Below are positions 1-6,716 of a stretch of 26,133 nt of DNA, one piece after another. The position numbers and the translations under genes were made by a program. Positions within the stretch are counted from its first letter, which is position 1; each line of letters begins with the position of its first letter. A model generated the notes under the pieces. The model worked only from the letters and a program-made list of their open reading frames with translations, searched no databases and was not told where the DNA came from. The stretch lies in contig JAFUQW010000125.1 in NCBI GenBank assembly GCA_017472115.1, forward strand, positions 1-26,133, read 5' to 3'. The stretch is from Bacteroidales bacterium (GTDB taxonomy: Bacteria > Bacteroidota > Bacteroidia > Bacteroidales > UBA932).

Positions 1-27
1 AGTGTTTCAGCAAAAATGTAACCGTTT

Positions 28-1473
28 ATGCACATGAACAAGGACAATTCTGACATAAAAGTATGTATCGGCCTCTCCGGTGGAGTGGATTCCAGTGTTG
101 CAGCTCTCCTGCTGAAACAGGCGGGATATGATGTCTTTGCCCTTTTCATGCAGAACTGGCACGATGCTTCCACTACTCTTCATGGTGACTGTGAGTGGGA
201 GGAGGACCGTTTCGTGGCAGAGATGGTCGCAAGAAAGATCGGAATTCCGTTTTATTTCGTCGATCTCAGCAAGGAATATCGTCAGCGTGTCGTTGACTAT
301 ATGTTTGATGAATACGAGAAGGGCCGCACTCCTAATCCTGATGTGCTGTGCAACCGTGAGATCAAGTTCGATGCGTTTCTCAAATGTGCTGAAAAGCTGG
401 GAGCAGACTATGTGGCCACCGGACACTATTGCAGAAAGGAGTCTGTCACCGATGCGGAAGGAAAAGAGATCCATCGTATCCTTGCAGGTGCCGACCCAAA
501 TAAGGACCAGAGTTATTTCCTGTGCCAGCTGACGCAGGAGCAGCTTTCGAAAGCTCTTTTCCCGATAGGAGACATACTCAAGCCAGAGGTCAGAAAGCTT
601 GCCCGTGAAGCTGACCTTCCTTCAGCCGACAAGAAGGATTCCCAGGGCATATGCTTTGTCGGCAAGGTCGATCTGCCGACATTCCTTCAGCAGAAACTCA
701 AGCCTTGCGAAGGTGATGTAGTGGAAGTGTATGATGCCTATTACTCAGATAACAGTCAATATTCGTTCATTCGTGAGACACTTGAGTCGATTCTGTCAGA
801 TGAAGCAGATAGTCTGAAGATGATAACGGATTATGTATCGGATGACAAGACTGTTCAGGTGGAGCCTGTTGCCTGTCCGTTCTCGATGGAAAAGACTGCT
901 GCCCTGTCGGATGAAGTCCTTCTGAAGCTTTCTCAGCCTGTCAGATATGACATAAGGTTCGAGACAGAGACTTACCGCAGCGGAAGAAAGCATATAAAAA
1001 AGACCCGCTACAAGGAAAATCCTCATGGAAAGATTGTCGGCAGACATGACGGAGCGCAGTTCTATACCATAGGTCAGCGTAAAGGTCTGAACATCGGAGG
1101 ACACAAGGATTCCATCTTCGTGATCGAGACAGATATTCCGAACAATATCATCTATGTCGGTGAAGGCCACACGCACAAGGGACTTTCACGTAGTTGTCTG
1201 CGTATAGATCCGTCTGAAATCCATTGGATACGTGAAGATCTGGCCATGACTGTAGGTGAGATGCGTCGTTACAGGGTGCGGATACGTTATCGTCAGCCAT
1301 TGCAGGATGCGACCCTTATAATGCGTTCGAACGGTCTCTATATCCTTTTTGACCAGCCTCAGCGCGGTATAACTCCGGGACAGTTCGCTGCCTGGTATGC
1401 CCCTGTCGAATCATCTTTACAGACAGATGCCTCAGATACATCAGTCGAGATGCTTGGCTCGGGAGTGATTTAA
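28..1473 (+). CDS. mnmA: tRNA-specific 2-thiouridylase MnmA with a large insertion
   Basis: This enzyme thiolates U34 of the tRNAs for Lys, Glu and Gln, using ATP to adenylate the base and a persulfide sulfur supplied by a relay. The N-terminal PP-loop ATPase motif SGGVDSS is at residues 17-23. The two catalytic cysteines are visible as C108 (in PDVLCNREIKFD) and C209 (in QGICFVGKVDLP). The C-terminal domain begins with the family motif FYTIGQRKGLNIGG near residue 345. At 481 residues it is about 100 longer than most MnmA proteins. The excess lies between about residues 233 and 335, between the central domain and the C-terminal barrel, and is hydrophilic. The start at 28 gives MHMNKD; the ATG at 34 is equally possible, and no clear ribosome binding site separates them. 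The gene converges on the next one and its TAA shares a TTAA with that gene's stop. The promoter lies outside the window. Confidence 0.95.
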   Translation: MHMNKDNSDIKVCIGLSGGVDSSVAALLLKQAGYDVFALFMQNWHDASTTLHGDCEWEEDRFVAEMVARKIGIPFYFVDLSKEYRQRVVDYMFDEYEKGRTPNPDVLCNREIKFDAFLKCAEKLGADYVATGHYCRKESVTDAEGKEIHRILAGADPNKDQSYFLCQLTQEQLSKALFPIGDILKPEVRKLAREADLPSADKKDSQGICFVGKVDLPTFLQQKLKPCEGDVVEVYDAYYSDNSQYSFIRETLESILSDEADSLKMITDYVSDDKTVQVEPVACPFSMEKTAALSDEVLLKLSQPVRYDIRFETETYRSGRKHIKKTRYKENPHGKIVGRHDGAQFYTIGQRKGLNIGGHKDSIFVIETDIPNNIIYVGEGHTHKGLSRSCLRIDPSEIHWIREDLAMTVGEMRRYRVRIRYRQPLQDATLIMRSNGLYILFDQPQRGITPGQFAAWYAPVESSLQTDASDTSVEMLGSGVI

Positions 1474-2792
1474 ACAGTTTTCGCTGCGGAAATTCCTGCG
1501 AGATAGCCGGTAGAGAATGCAGTCTGGAGATTATATCCTCCTGTGCCGGCGTCAAGATCCAGAACTTCCCCTGCAAAGTAAAGCCCCGGTACAAGCTTGG
1601 ATTCCAATGTTTTAGGTGTCACTTCCTCAAGCGATACTCCTCCGGCCGTCACTACGCATCTTTCGTAACCTACGAAGCCGGCAATTTCCATTTTCCAACC
1701 TTTGAGAGCTTTGCCGAGCGTCTTGTGGTCGGCATTAGGATTCAGCCGTATGAAAGCCTGAATCAGCGACATAGGAAGCACCTTCGTGAGCAGGATGCGG
1801 AATCTTTCCTTATATGTCTTGCTTGCATTACGCTTGTCCTTGGAAATCTCGTTCCATAGAGTTCCGATGCGGACATTCAGATCTTCGGTTTCCACGGCAG
1901 GCTTCAGATCTATCACTGCTGTAACCTTCGAGCCGTTGATGATTGCGTTGACGCATTTCCTGCTTACCTTGAAGCCTATAGGTCCTTCGATGCCTCCGTC
2001 TGTGAAGTCAAGGTCACCGAATTCGTTCTGTGCTTCGTTACCGTCGATGAAAATTGCAAGGCCGACGTTTTTCAACTGGTTTCCGCACAAGGCTTCTCCT
2101 GTTTCCGTCAGCGGCATGTTCCTGTCGATATGTCCTTTCTCAGTCGGTGAATCTTTATAGCCTCTTGGAACAATGGCGGTCAAGGACGGGAAAAGAGCCT
2201 TTACAGTATGTCCCATGGCTCGAGCCCACCCATACCCGTCTCCTGTAGATCCCGTCTTAGGGTAGGAAAGCCCACCGGTGCAGATGATCAGCTTTTTACA
2301 TGAATATGCTGAACCGTCCGTACATCCGATTGTGAATGAACCTTCACTCCGTTCAGGATGATATGAAATCTTCTTCACCTCTTTTCCGCACAGGACTTCG
2401 GCACCGGCCTTCTGAGCGGCTTTCAGCAGAGTATCGACAACATCTGATGCCAGATGTGATGCGGGAAATGCCCTGTCACCTCTCTCGACCACGGTTTCAA
2501 GTCCGTGGCTTTCAAGGAAAGCAAGCATGCCTTCCGATGTGAGATTATAGAAAGAAGGTTTCAGAAAATTAGGTTTGGGATGTATATGTGCCGAGAACTC
2601 ATTCCAGGGCTTGATGTTGGTGAAATTACATCTTCCTTTGCCTGTAATCATTATCTTGCGGCCCGGGCGCATCATTTTTTCGAGCACGATCACTTTTCCC
2701 TTTCCTTCAAGAGTCTGTGCCGCTCCTGCAGCCGCCATAAGTCCGGCCGCTCCTCCTCCTATGACAAGAATGTCTGTAATCTCACTATTCAT
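1470..2792 (-). CDS. HI0933-family FAD-dependent oxidoreductase (flavoprotein)
   Basis: This is a 440-residue flavoprotein of the HI0933/YhiN family (often annotated as NAD(P)/FAD-dependent or aminoacetone oxidase-like), whose physiological substrate is generally unknown. The Rossmann dinucleotide motif is at the N-terminus (IGGGAAG, residues 11-17), followed by the family signature GRKIMITGKGRCNFTN near residues 44-60. The C-terminus has the FAD-contacting block GLYFAGEVLDLDAGTGGYNLQ typical of this family (quoted in part: GEVLDLDAGTGGYNLQ). Residues 145-152 read HPERSEGS. I read these as the translation of a dispersed DNA repeat that landed in a loop between two strands, between the KKIS and FTIGCTDG blocks. 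The gene stands alone on this strand, diverging from the tRNA-Thr gene. A TAnnTTTG match on the minus strand lies about 30 bases upstream of the start. Confidence 0.92.
   Translation of the reverse strand: MNSEITDILVIGGGAAGLMAAAGAAQTLEGKGKVIVLEKMMRPGRKIMITGKGRCNFTNIKPWNEFSAHIHPKPNFLKPSFYNLTSEGMLAFLESHGLETVVERGDRAFPASHLASDVVDTLLKAAQKAGAEVLCGKEVKKISYHPERSEGSFTIGCTDGSAYSCKKLIICTGGLSYPKTGSTGDGYGWARAMGHTVKALFPSLTAIVPRGYKDSPTEKGHIDRNMPLTETGEALCGNQLKNVGLAIFIDGNEAQNEFGDLDFTDGGIEGPIGFKVSRKCVNAIINGSKVTAVIDLKPAVETEDLNVRIGTLWNEISKDKRNASKTYKERFRILLTKVLPMSLIQAFIRLNPNADHKTLGKALKGWKMEIAGFVGYERCVVTAGGVSLEEVTPKTLESKLVPGLYFAGEVLDLDAGTGGYNLQTAFSTGYLAGISAAKTV
2337..2360 (-). repeat. Dispersed palindromic repeat copy inside a CDS
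   Basis: On the minus strand this stretch reads CATCCTGAACGGAGTGAAGG followed by TTCA. It matches my recollection of a short imperfectly palindromic repeat (CATCCTGAGCGGAGYGAAGG-like) found in many copies in unrelated bacterial genomes, which yields the peptide HPERSEGS when read in this frame. The outer arms CCT and AGG pair around a GGAGT-type centre. It is in frame and free of stops within the flavoprotein gene. There is only one copy in this window, so the repeat status rests on outside knowledge. Confidence 0.55.
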
Positions 2793-2820
2793 TCAGATAT
2801 AAAAATTGTATTTTCCGGCA

Positions 2821-2828
2821 CAAAATTA
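2821..2828 (-). promoter_or_regulatory. Candidate -7 promoter element for the flavoprotein gene
   Basis: The minus strand reads TAATTTTG, an exact match to the Bacteroidota -7 consensus TAnnTTTG, 29 bases upstream of the ATG. No good -33 TTTG is seen at the expected spacing, so this is moderate evidence only. Confidence 0.4.
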
Positions 2829-2840
2829 TGTAAAATTCTC

Positions 2841-2867
2841 TATATTTGCAGTCCCTTTGCAAAAAGG
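2841..2867 (+). promoter_or_regulatory. Promoter -7 element and leader hairpin of tRNA-Thr
   Basis: TATATTTG at 2841-2848 matches TAnnTTTG exactly. Five bases later a short hairpin begins: stem CCTTT (2854-2858) with AAAGG (2863-2867) around a GCAA (GNRA-type) tetraloop. The mature tRNA starts 11 bases after the hairpin. The same arrangement occurs in front of the 16S gene at 25916-25944. No obvious -33 element is seen. Confidence 0.6.
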
Positions 2868-2877
2868 AGTTTCGGTT

Positions 2878-2950
2878 GCCACTTTAGCTTAGTCGGTAGA
2901 GCATCGCATTCGTAACGCGAAGGTCGTGGGTTCGAATCCCATAGGTGGCT
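2878..2950 (+). tRNA. tRNA-Thr (anticodon CGT)
   Basis: A 73-base cloverleaf. Acceptor arms GCCACTT and AGGTGGC pair fully with one G-T, the D arm is GCTTAGTCGGTAGAGC, and the T arm GTGGG-TTCGAAT-CCCAT is canonical. The anticodon loop is TTCGTAA, giving CGT (CGU in RNA), which reads the Thr codon ACG. The innermost anticodon-stem pair (31-39) is A against C in the gene sequence. The discriminator base is T and the CCA end is not encoded, since the next bases are CAA. It has its own promoter upstream and a strong hairpin terminator immediately downstream, so it looks like a single-gene transcript. Confidence 0.95.
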
Positions 2951-2951
2951 C

Positions 2952-2992
2952 AAAGAAAGAGGAATGAAGCAGCGCTTCATTCCTCTTTCTTT
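2952..2992. terminator. Perfect 19-bp hairpin terminator, usable in both directions
   Basis: Bases 2952-2970 and 2974-2992 are perfect reverse complements around the 3-base loop AGC. The stem begins with an A-rich and ends with a T-rich segment, so either strand's transcript would end in a run rich in U. It lies one base after the tRNA-Thr and 2 bases beyond the thioredoxin stop codon on the other strand, so it most likely terminates both. Confidence 0.85.
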
Positions 2993-2994
2993 AT

Positions 2995-3462
2995 TTACTT
3001 ACCGAGCAGAAGTGTCTCGATCTCGCTCTGTAACTTGGCCTTGTCCCGGGATCCGACGGTCATCACAGGCTCACCGGTGATCGGGATGAACATCACGGCC
3101 GGGATGGAACTTACATTGAATGATCCTGCCAGAGGTTTGTTCTTGTCAACATCTACTTTATAGATCACGATCTTTCCCTCATATTCTTTCGCCAATTCCT
3201 CGAGAATAGGGGCTATCCTCTGACAAGGACCGCACCACGTAGCCGTAAAGTCAACTATTGCAGGTTTGTCACCGAGATAAACAAGATCGTCCTTGCTCAT
3301 GTCATAGACTTTGGCATTGAATTGTTCTGTGTTCAGTTCAATGACAGCCTTACGCCCGGTCTCTGCATTCTTCTTGTCATTCTTTGCTCCTGTATTGCCA
3401 CATGCAACCATGGAGATTACTGCTATTGCGGCCATTGCCGCAGTTCTGTAGATTGCTTTCAT
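2995..3462 (-). CDS. Thioredoxin-family lipoprotein
   Basis: A 155-residue thioredoxin-fold protein with the redox motif WCGPC (C77 and C80) and the cis-proline segment SSIPAV expected of thioredoxins. The N-terminus has a hydrophobic stretch ending in MVAC, so C21 is a likely lipidation site and the protein is probably anchored in the cell envelope, facing the periplasm. A charged linker of about 20 residues precedes the thioredoxin domain. I chose the ATG at 3462 because it starts directly with a signal peptide; the frame stays open to a TTG at 3483, which is less likely. The gene lies 29 bases downstream of the catalase gene on the same strand and may be co-transcribed with it. Its likely role is thiol-disulfide exchange in the envelope, but the partner cannot be read from the sequence. 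Confidence 0.9.
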   Translation of the reverse strand: MKAIYRTAAMAAIAVISMVACGNTGAKNDKKNAETGRKAVIELNTEQFNAKVYDMSKDDLVYLGDKPAIVDFTATWCGPCQRIAPILEELAKEYEGKIVIYKVDVDKNKPLAGSFNVSSIPAVMFIPITGEPVMTVGSRDKAKLQSEIETLLLGK

Positions 3463-3491
3463 AATAGTCTCATATTTAATCAAACGCGAAT

Positions 3492-5015
3492 TTAATAATA
3501 AAATTCGTGAGTTTCTGCAGGATCAGGACTAATAAGTGCATTCCCGAGATCCGTTTCCAATGCAACTGCCAGCATTTCACCATATTCAGGGTCGGCCAGA
3601 TAGCAATTGCGTATATGTCTCTGCTTGATGAACAGTGGACTGTCTCCCATTGCCCGGGCTGTATTCTCGCATGTGGTCCTGCGGTCCTCCATGGACATCA
3701 GTCTCCATAATTTGCCCGGTTGGGTGTAATAGTCGCTGTCATATTCCCTTTCGTTGTAATTATAAGCCGGTCCTCCGTCCATAGGCGGTTCCTTGAGCTT
3801 AGGATTGTCCTTCCATTCACCGAAACTGTTCGGTTCGTAAGGAACGGTGCCTCCATAATTGTCATCTGTCCTCATCTGTCCGTCTCTGTGATATGAGTGG
3901 AACGGACACCTCGGCCTGTTTACAGGAATGAGATTGTGATTTACACCGAGCCTGTATCTCTGCGCATCTCCGTATGAAAACAGCCTTCCCTGAAGCATCT
4001 TGTCCGGAGAAAATCCTATTCCTTCTATAACATTCATCGGATTGAATGCCGCCTGTTCCACCTCTGCAAAGAAATTCTCAGGATTACGGTTCAGTTCGAG
4101 AATTCCCACATCAATGAGAGGGAAGTCCTTATGATACCATACCTTGGTCAGGTCGAAAGGATTTACCTTATATGTCTTTGCCTGTTCTTCTGTCATCAGC
4201 TGTATCTGCAGTTTCCAGCGTGGGAAATCCCCTCGTTCGATAGCCTGATACAGATCTCTCTGATGTGATTCCCTGTCATAGGCTATCACCGCCGCGGCTT
4301 CTTCATCAGACATGTTGCGGATTCCCTGAAGGGTGCGGAAATGGAATTTCACCCATGTCCGTTCGTTGTCCTTGTTGATGAAACTGTAGGTGTGACTTCC
4401 GAATCCGTGCATGTGGCGGTAAGAAAGCGGAATCCCTCGCGGACTCATCGTTATTGTGACCTGATGCAGTGCCTCAGGTAGCAGTGTCCAGAAATCCCAG
4501 TTGTTCTGTGCACTCCTCATACCTGTACGGGGATCTCTCTTGATGGCATGATTAAGGTCAGGGAATTTCAGAGGGTCGCGGAGGAAGAATACCGGAGTGT
4601 TGTTGCCGACAAGGTCCCAGTTGCCAGTGTCTGTGTAGAATTTTATCGCAAATCCTCTGATGTCACGTTCGGCATCTGCTGCACCTCTTTCACCTGCGAC
4701 GGTAGAGAATCTTACGAAACAGTCAGTTCTTTTCCCGATTTTGGCAAAGATGGATGCCTTTGTCCATTTCGTTATGTCATGAGTGACTGTGAATGTTCCG
4801 AAAGCTCCCGCTCCCTTTGCATGCATCCTCCTTTCCGGAATCACCTCTCTGTCGAAATGCGCGAGTTTCTCTATGAACCATGGATCCTGCATTGTAACCG
4901 GACCGGGGCGGCCGGCTGTCTGAATGTTCTGATTGTCGGCTACGGGACGGCCGTTTTCCGAAGTGAGTCTGCGGTGACTGTCACCTTCAAGACTGTGGGG
5001 ATTCTTTTCTTTCAT
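3492..5015 (-). CDS. katA: Heme catalase (small-subunit type)
   Basis: A 507-residue monofunctional heme catalase that splits hydrogen peroxide into water and oxygen in the cytoplasm. The catalytic histidine is H65 ([12 protein letters not shown]), the distal asparagine is N138 ([11 protein letters not shown]), and the proximal heme ligand tyrosine is Y348 in the signature [14 protein letters not shown]. The length of about 500 residues fits the small-subunit clade, which binds NADPH. The ATG at 5013-5015 gives a normal N-terminus with the family's [10 protein letters not shown] segment near residue 21. The gene diverges from the substrate-binding lipoprotein gene across a 109-base gap. Catalases in Bacteroides are known to be OxyR-controlled, but I could not identify an OxyR site here. 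The symbol is by family type; katB is also used for this gene in Bacteroides. Confidence 0.97.
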   Translation of the reverse strand: MKEKNPHSLEGDSHRRLTSENGRPVADNQNIQTAGRPGPVTMQDPWFIEKLAHFDREVIPERRMHAKGAGAFGTFTVTHDITKWTKASIFAKIGKRTDCFVRFSTVAGERGAADAERDIRGFAIKFYTDTGNWDLVGNNTPVFFLRDPLKFPDLNHAIKRDPRTGMRSAQNNWDFWTLLPEALHQVTITMSPRGIPLSYRHMHGFGSHTYSFINKDNERTWVKFHFRTLQGIRNMSDEEAAAVIAYDRESHQRDLYQAIERGDFPRWKLQIQLMTEEQAKTYKVNPFDLTKVWYHKDFPLIDVGILELNRNPENFFAEVEQAAFNPMNVIEGIGFSPDKMLQGRLFSYGDAQRYRLGVNHNLIPVNRPRCPFHSYHRDGQMRTDDNYGGTVPYEPNSFGEWKDNPKLKEPPMDGGPAYNYNEREYDSDYYTQPGKLWRLMSMEDRRTTCENTARAMGDSPLFIKQRHIRNCYLADPEYGEMLAVALETDLGNALISPDPAETHEFYY

Positions 5016-5099
5016 TGGGAAATATGATTTGTTAAGTGAATGTCCGTTCGTAACGGAATCTCCCGCTATTCAAATCGAATGCCAATTCATAATAATTCC

Positions 5100-5107
5100 T
5101 ATCTTTG
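5100..5107 (+). promoter_or_regulatory. Candidate -7 promoter element for the binding-protein gene
   Basis: TATCTTTG matches TAnnTTTG exactly and lies 17 bases upstream of the ATG at 5125, so the predicted leader would be about 10 bases. A clear -33 TTTG is not seen. Confidence 0.5.
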
Positions 5108-5124
5108 CGTGACCTTAATCTGAA

Positions 5125-6204
5125 ATGAAGTACTTTTTCAATATCATATTTCTGCTGATCGTAGCGTCGTGCTCCACAGAACGGCATGTCATGACGACAT
5201 CATGCCGTTATGCCCGTAACTTCGAGATACTTTCGACGGATTCTCTTTCTTATGTCGTTGTCATTTCTCCTCATGACGGCAGGCATGACACACTCCGTAT
5301 AAATGAGCCGATGGACAATATCATATGCATGTCCACCTCTCATGTGGCTTGTCTTTCCGTAATAGGAGCAGATTCCGTGATTACAGCGGTTTCCGGGCTT
5401 GATTATATTTCCGATCCCGGCATTCGAAGCAGAAATGTCTATGACATAGGATATGAGTCCTCACTTGACTATGAAAGGATTGTATCTCTGGCACCGGACA
5501 TTGTGGTCACATATACGGTATCTTCTGCCGTTCCTCCTTACATTGCCAAGCTTCGTTCCTTCGGAATACCGGTTCTCATTCTTCATGATCATCTTGAAGA
5601 TCATCCCCTTGCGCGAGCTGAATATATGCGTCTGTTCGGAGTCCTTACCGGAAGGACGGAGGTGGCTGATTCTGTATTTTCATATGTGGAACAAAGATAT
5701 GAAGCATTGATGCTATGCCCGACAGACGGCTCTATGACTAAGAAAGTCCTTCTGAACATTCCATATGGAGATGCATGGTATGTGCCGGGAAAAGACAATT
5801 ATATGTCAAGGCTGATCATGGATGCCGGCGGGGAAGTGCTTGGAGCCCGGGACGGAACGTCCGCATCACGTGTGATTTCAATGGAGGAGGCGTGGATGCT
5901 TTCAGATAAGGCGGATATATGGCTCAATCCCGGACATTGCTCAAGCCGCGAACAACTGGAGGCCTTTCATCCTTTATTTCCGTCTTTCGGTCCTTTGAAG
6001 AATGGGCTTCCTATATACAACAACACCCTCAGGATGACTCCCGAGGGTGGTAATGATTTCTACGAAAGCGGTGCAGTGCGTCCGGATCTTATTTTAGAAG
6101 ATCTCATCACCATCATCTCAGGAGACAGTGAATCTTCCCTGAACTACTTCAAGCCTTTGAATCAGAACAGAAGTTTTATTCCGAATAATTCATTCTCGCA
6201 GTAA
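5125..6204 (+). CDS. ABC transporter substrate-binding lipoprotein (BtuF/FecB-like)
   Basis: A 359-residue periplasmic binding protein of the class III (helical backbone) type used by ABC importers of cobalamin, heme or ferric siderophores. The N-terminus is a lipoprotein signal with lipobox VASC (C16). The domain follows the family order: NIICMSTSHVACLSVIGA near residue 65, then GYESSLDYERIVSLAPDIV near residue 110, a long linking helix around residues 150-190, and the second lobe ending with a VRPDLILEDL block near residue 325. No permease or ATPase gene is beside it, so the importer partner and ligand cannot be inferred from context. It may work with transporter genes elsewhere. The last 43 bases overlap the end of the convergent gene at 6162-6716. 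Confidence 0.85.
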   Translation: MKYFFNIIFLLIVASCSTERHVMTTSCRYARNFEILSTDSLSYVVVISPHDGRHDTLRINEPMDNIICMSTSHVACLSVIGADSVITAVSGLDYISDPGIRSRNVYDIGYESSLDYERIVSLAPDIVVTYTVSSAVPPYIAKLRSFGIPVLILHDHLEDHPLARAEYMRLFGVLTGRTEVADSVFSYVEQRYEALMLCPTDGSMTKKVLLNIPYGDAWYVPGKDNYMSRLIMDAGGEVLGARDGTSASRVISMEEAWMLSDKADIWLNPGHCSSREQLEAFHPLFPSFGPLKNGLPIYNNTLRMTPEGGNDFYESGAVRPDLILEDLITIISGDSESSLNYFKPLNQNRSFIPNNSFSQ

Positions 6205-6716
6205 ACGCTCCTGAAATCCACGTTTCCATCCGCGCGGGAGGCGAGAATCTGCATCGGGGCAATTTCCGATGCAACAATGTCTCCGATTCTTAATGATGTC
6301 AGAGCGGAGGCCTTGCATATTGAATCTTCAATGATTCCTATCTTGCCCGAACTGTTGTATTTCAGAATAGATTGTCCGTTTCTGAATGTTTCATACACGT
6401 TATATTCACCTTCAAGTACAGACGGGTTGAAAAGGGGCATAGGAAGCAGTGAAGTGCGGTCGGCGCAGGAAGTGAACGCAACATCTCCTTTTCCTATATA
6501 TAATAGGGCACCGAATCCTACGGCATCATAATATCTAGCCGCGAATCTGCTGCCTATGCATTTGCCGGCCTTGCTGATCCGTGCGAACATTACAGGTGTC
6601 CAATAAATATCTTCAACACATTCGGGAGAGTAGAAATCCCTGTTTTCTCTCTCCCATGTGGTATCCGGACGACAATAGCAGCTGTCACTGCCGTATGGCT
6701 GTATTATGATGTTCAT
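6162..6716 (-). CDS. Degenerate fumarylacetoacetate-hydrolase-like protein
   Basis: A 184-residue protein with no motif of an active enzyme, but it aligns by eye with small Bacteroidota FAH-family hydrolases. The segment RPDTTWERENRDFYSPE corresponds to their KPDTALLKDNKPFFIPD. ISKAGKCIGSRFAARYYDAVGFG (residues 47-69, quoted in part: RFAARYYDAVGFG) corresponds to INRLGKNIxERFAHRYYD-type sequence. ALTSLRIGDIVAS corresponds to the FTLKIGDLIYTGTP block. The metal-binding ExE and Asp of FAH enzymes appear replaced (W39, P41 and a leucine), and the N-terminal GRNYxxH loop is missing, so it is probably not a hydrolase. It starts with a 4-base ATGA overlap with the exonuclease gene, so it is translationally coupled to the dnaN cluster. 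Function unknown. Confidence 0.65.
   Translation of the reverse strand: MNIIIQPYGSDSCYCRPDTTWERENRDFYSPECVEDIYWTPVMFARISKAGKCIGSRFAARYYDAVGFGALLYIGKGDVAFTSCADRTSLLPMPLFNPSVLEGEYNVYETFRNGQSILKYNSSGKIGIIEDSICKASALTSLRIGDIVASEIAPMQILASRADGNVDFRSVYCENELFGIKLLF

Noticed and set aside
5043..5057. Short inverted repeat TCCGTT-CGT-AACGGA between the catalase and binding-protein genes, a possible operator
   Set aside because: Only 6 base pairs with a 3-base gap and no match to a known operator, such as that of OxyR, that I can defend. It may be chance.
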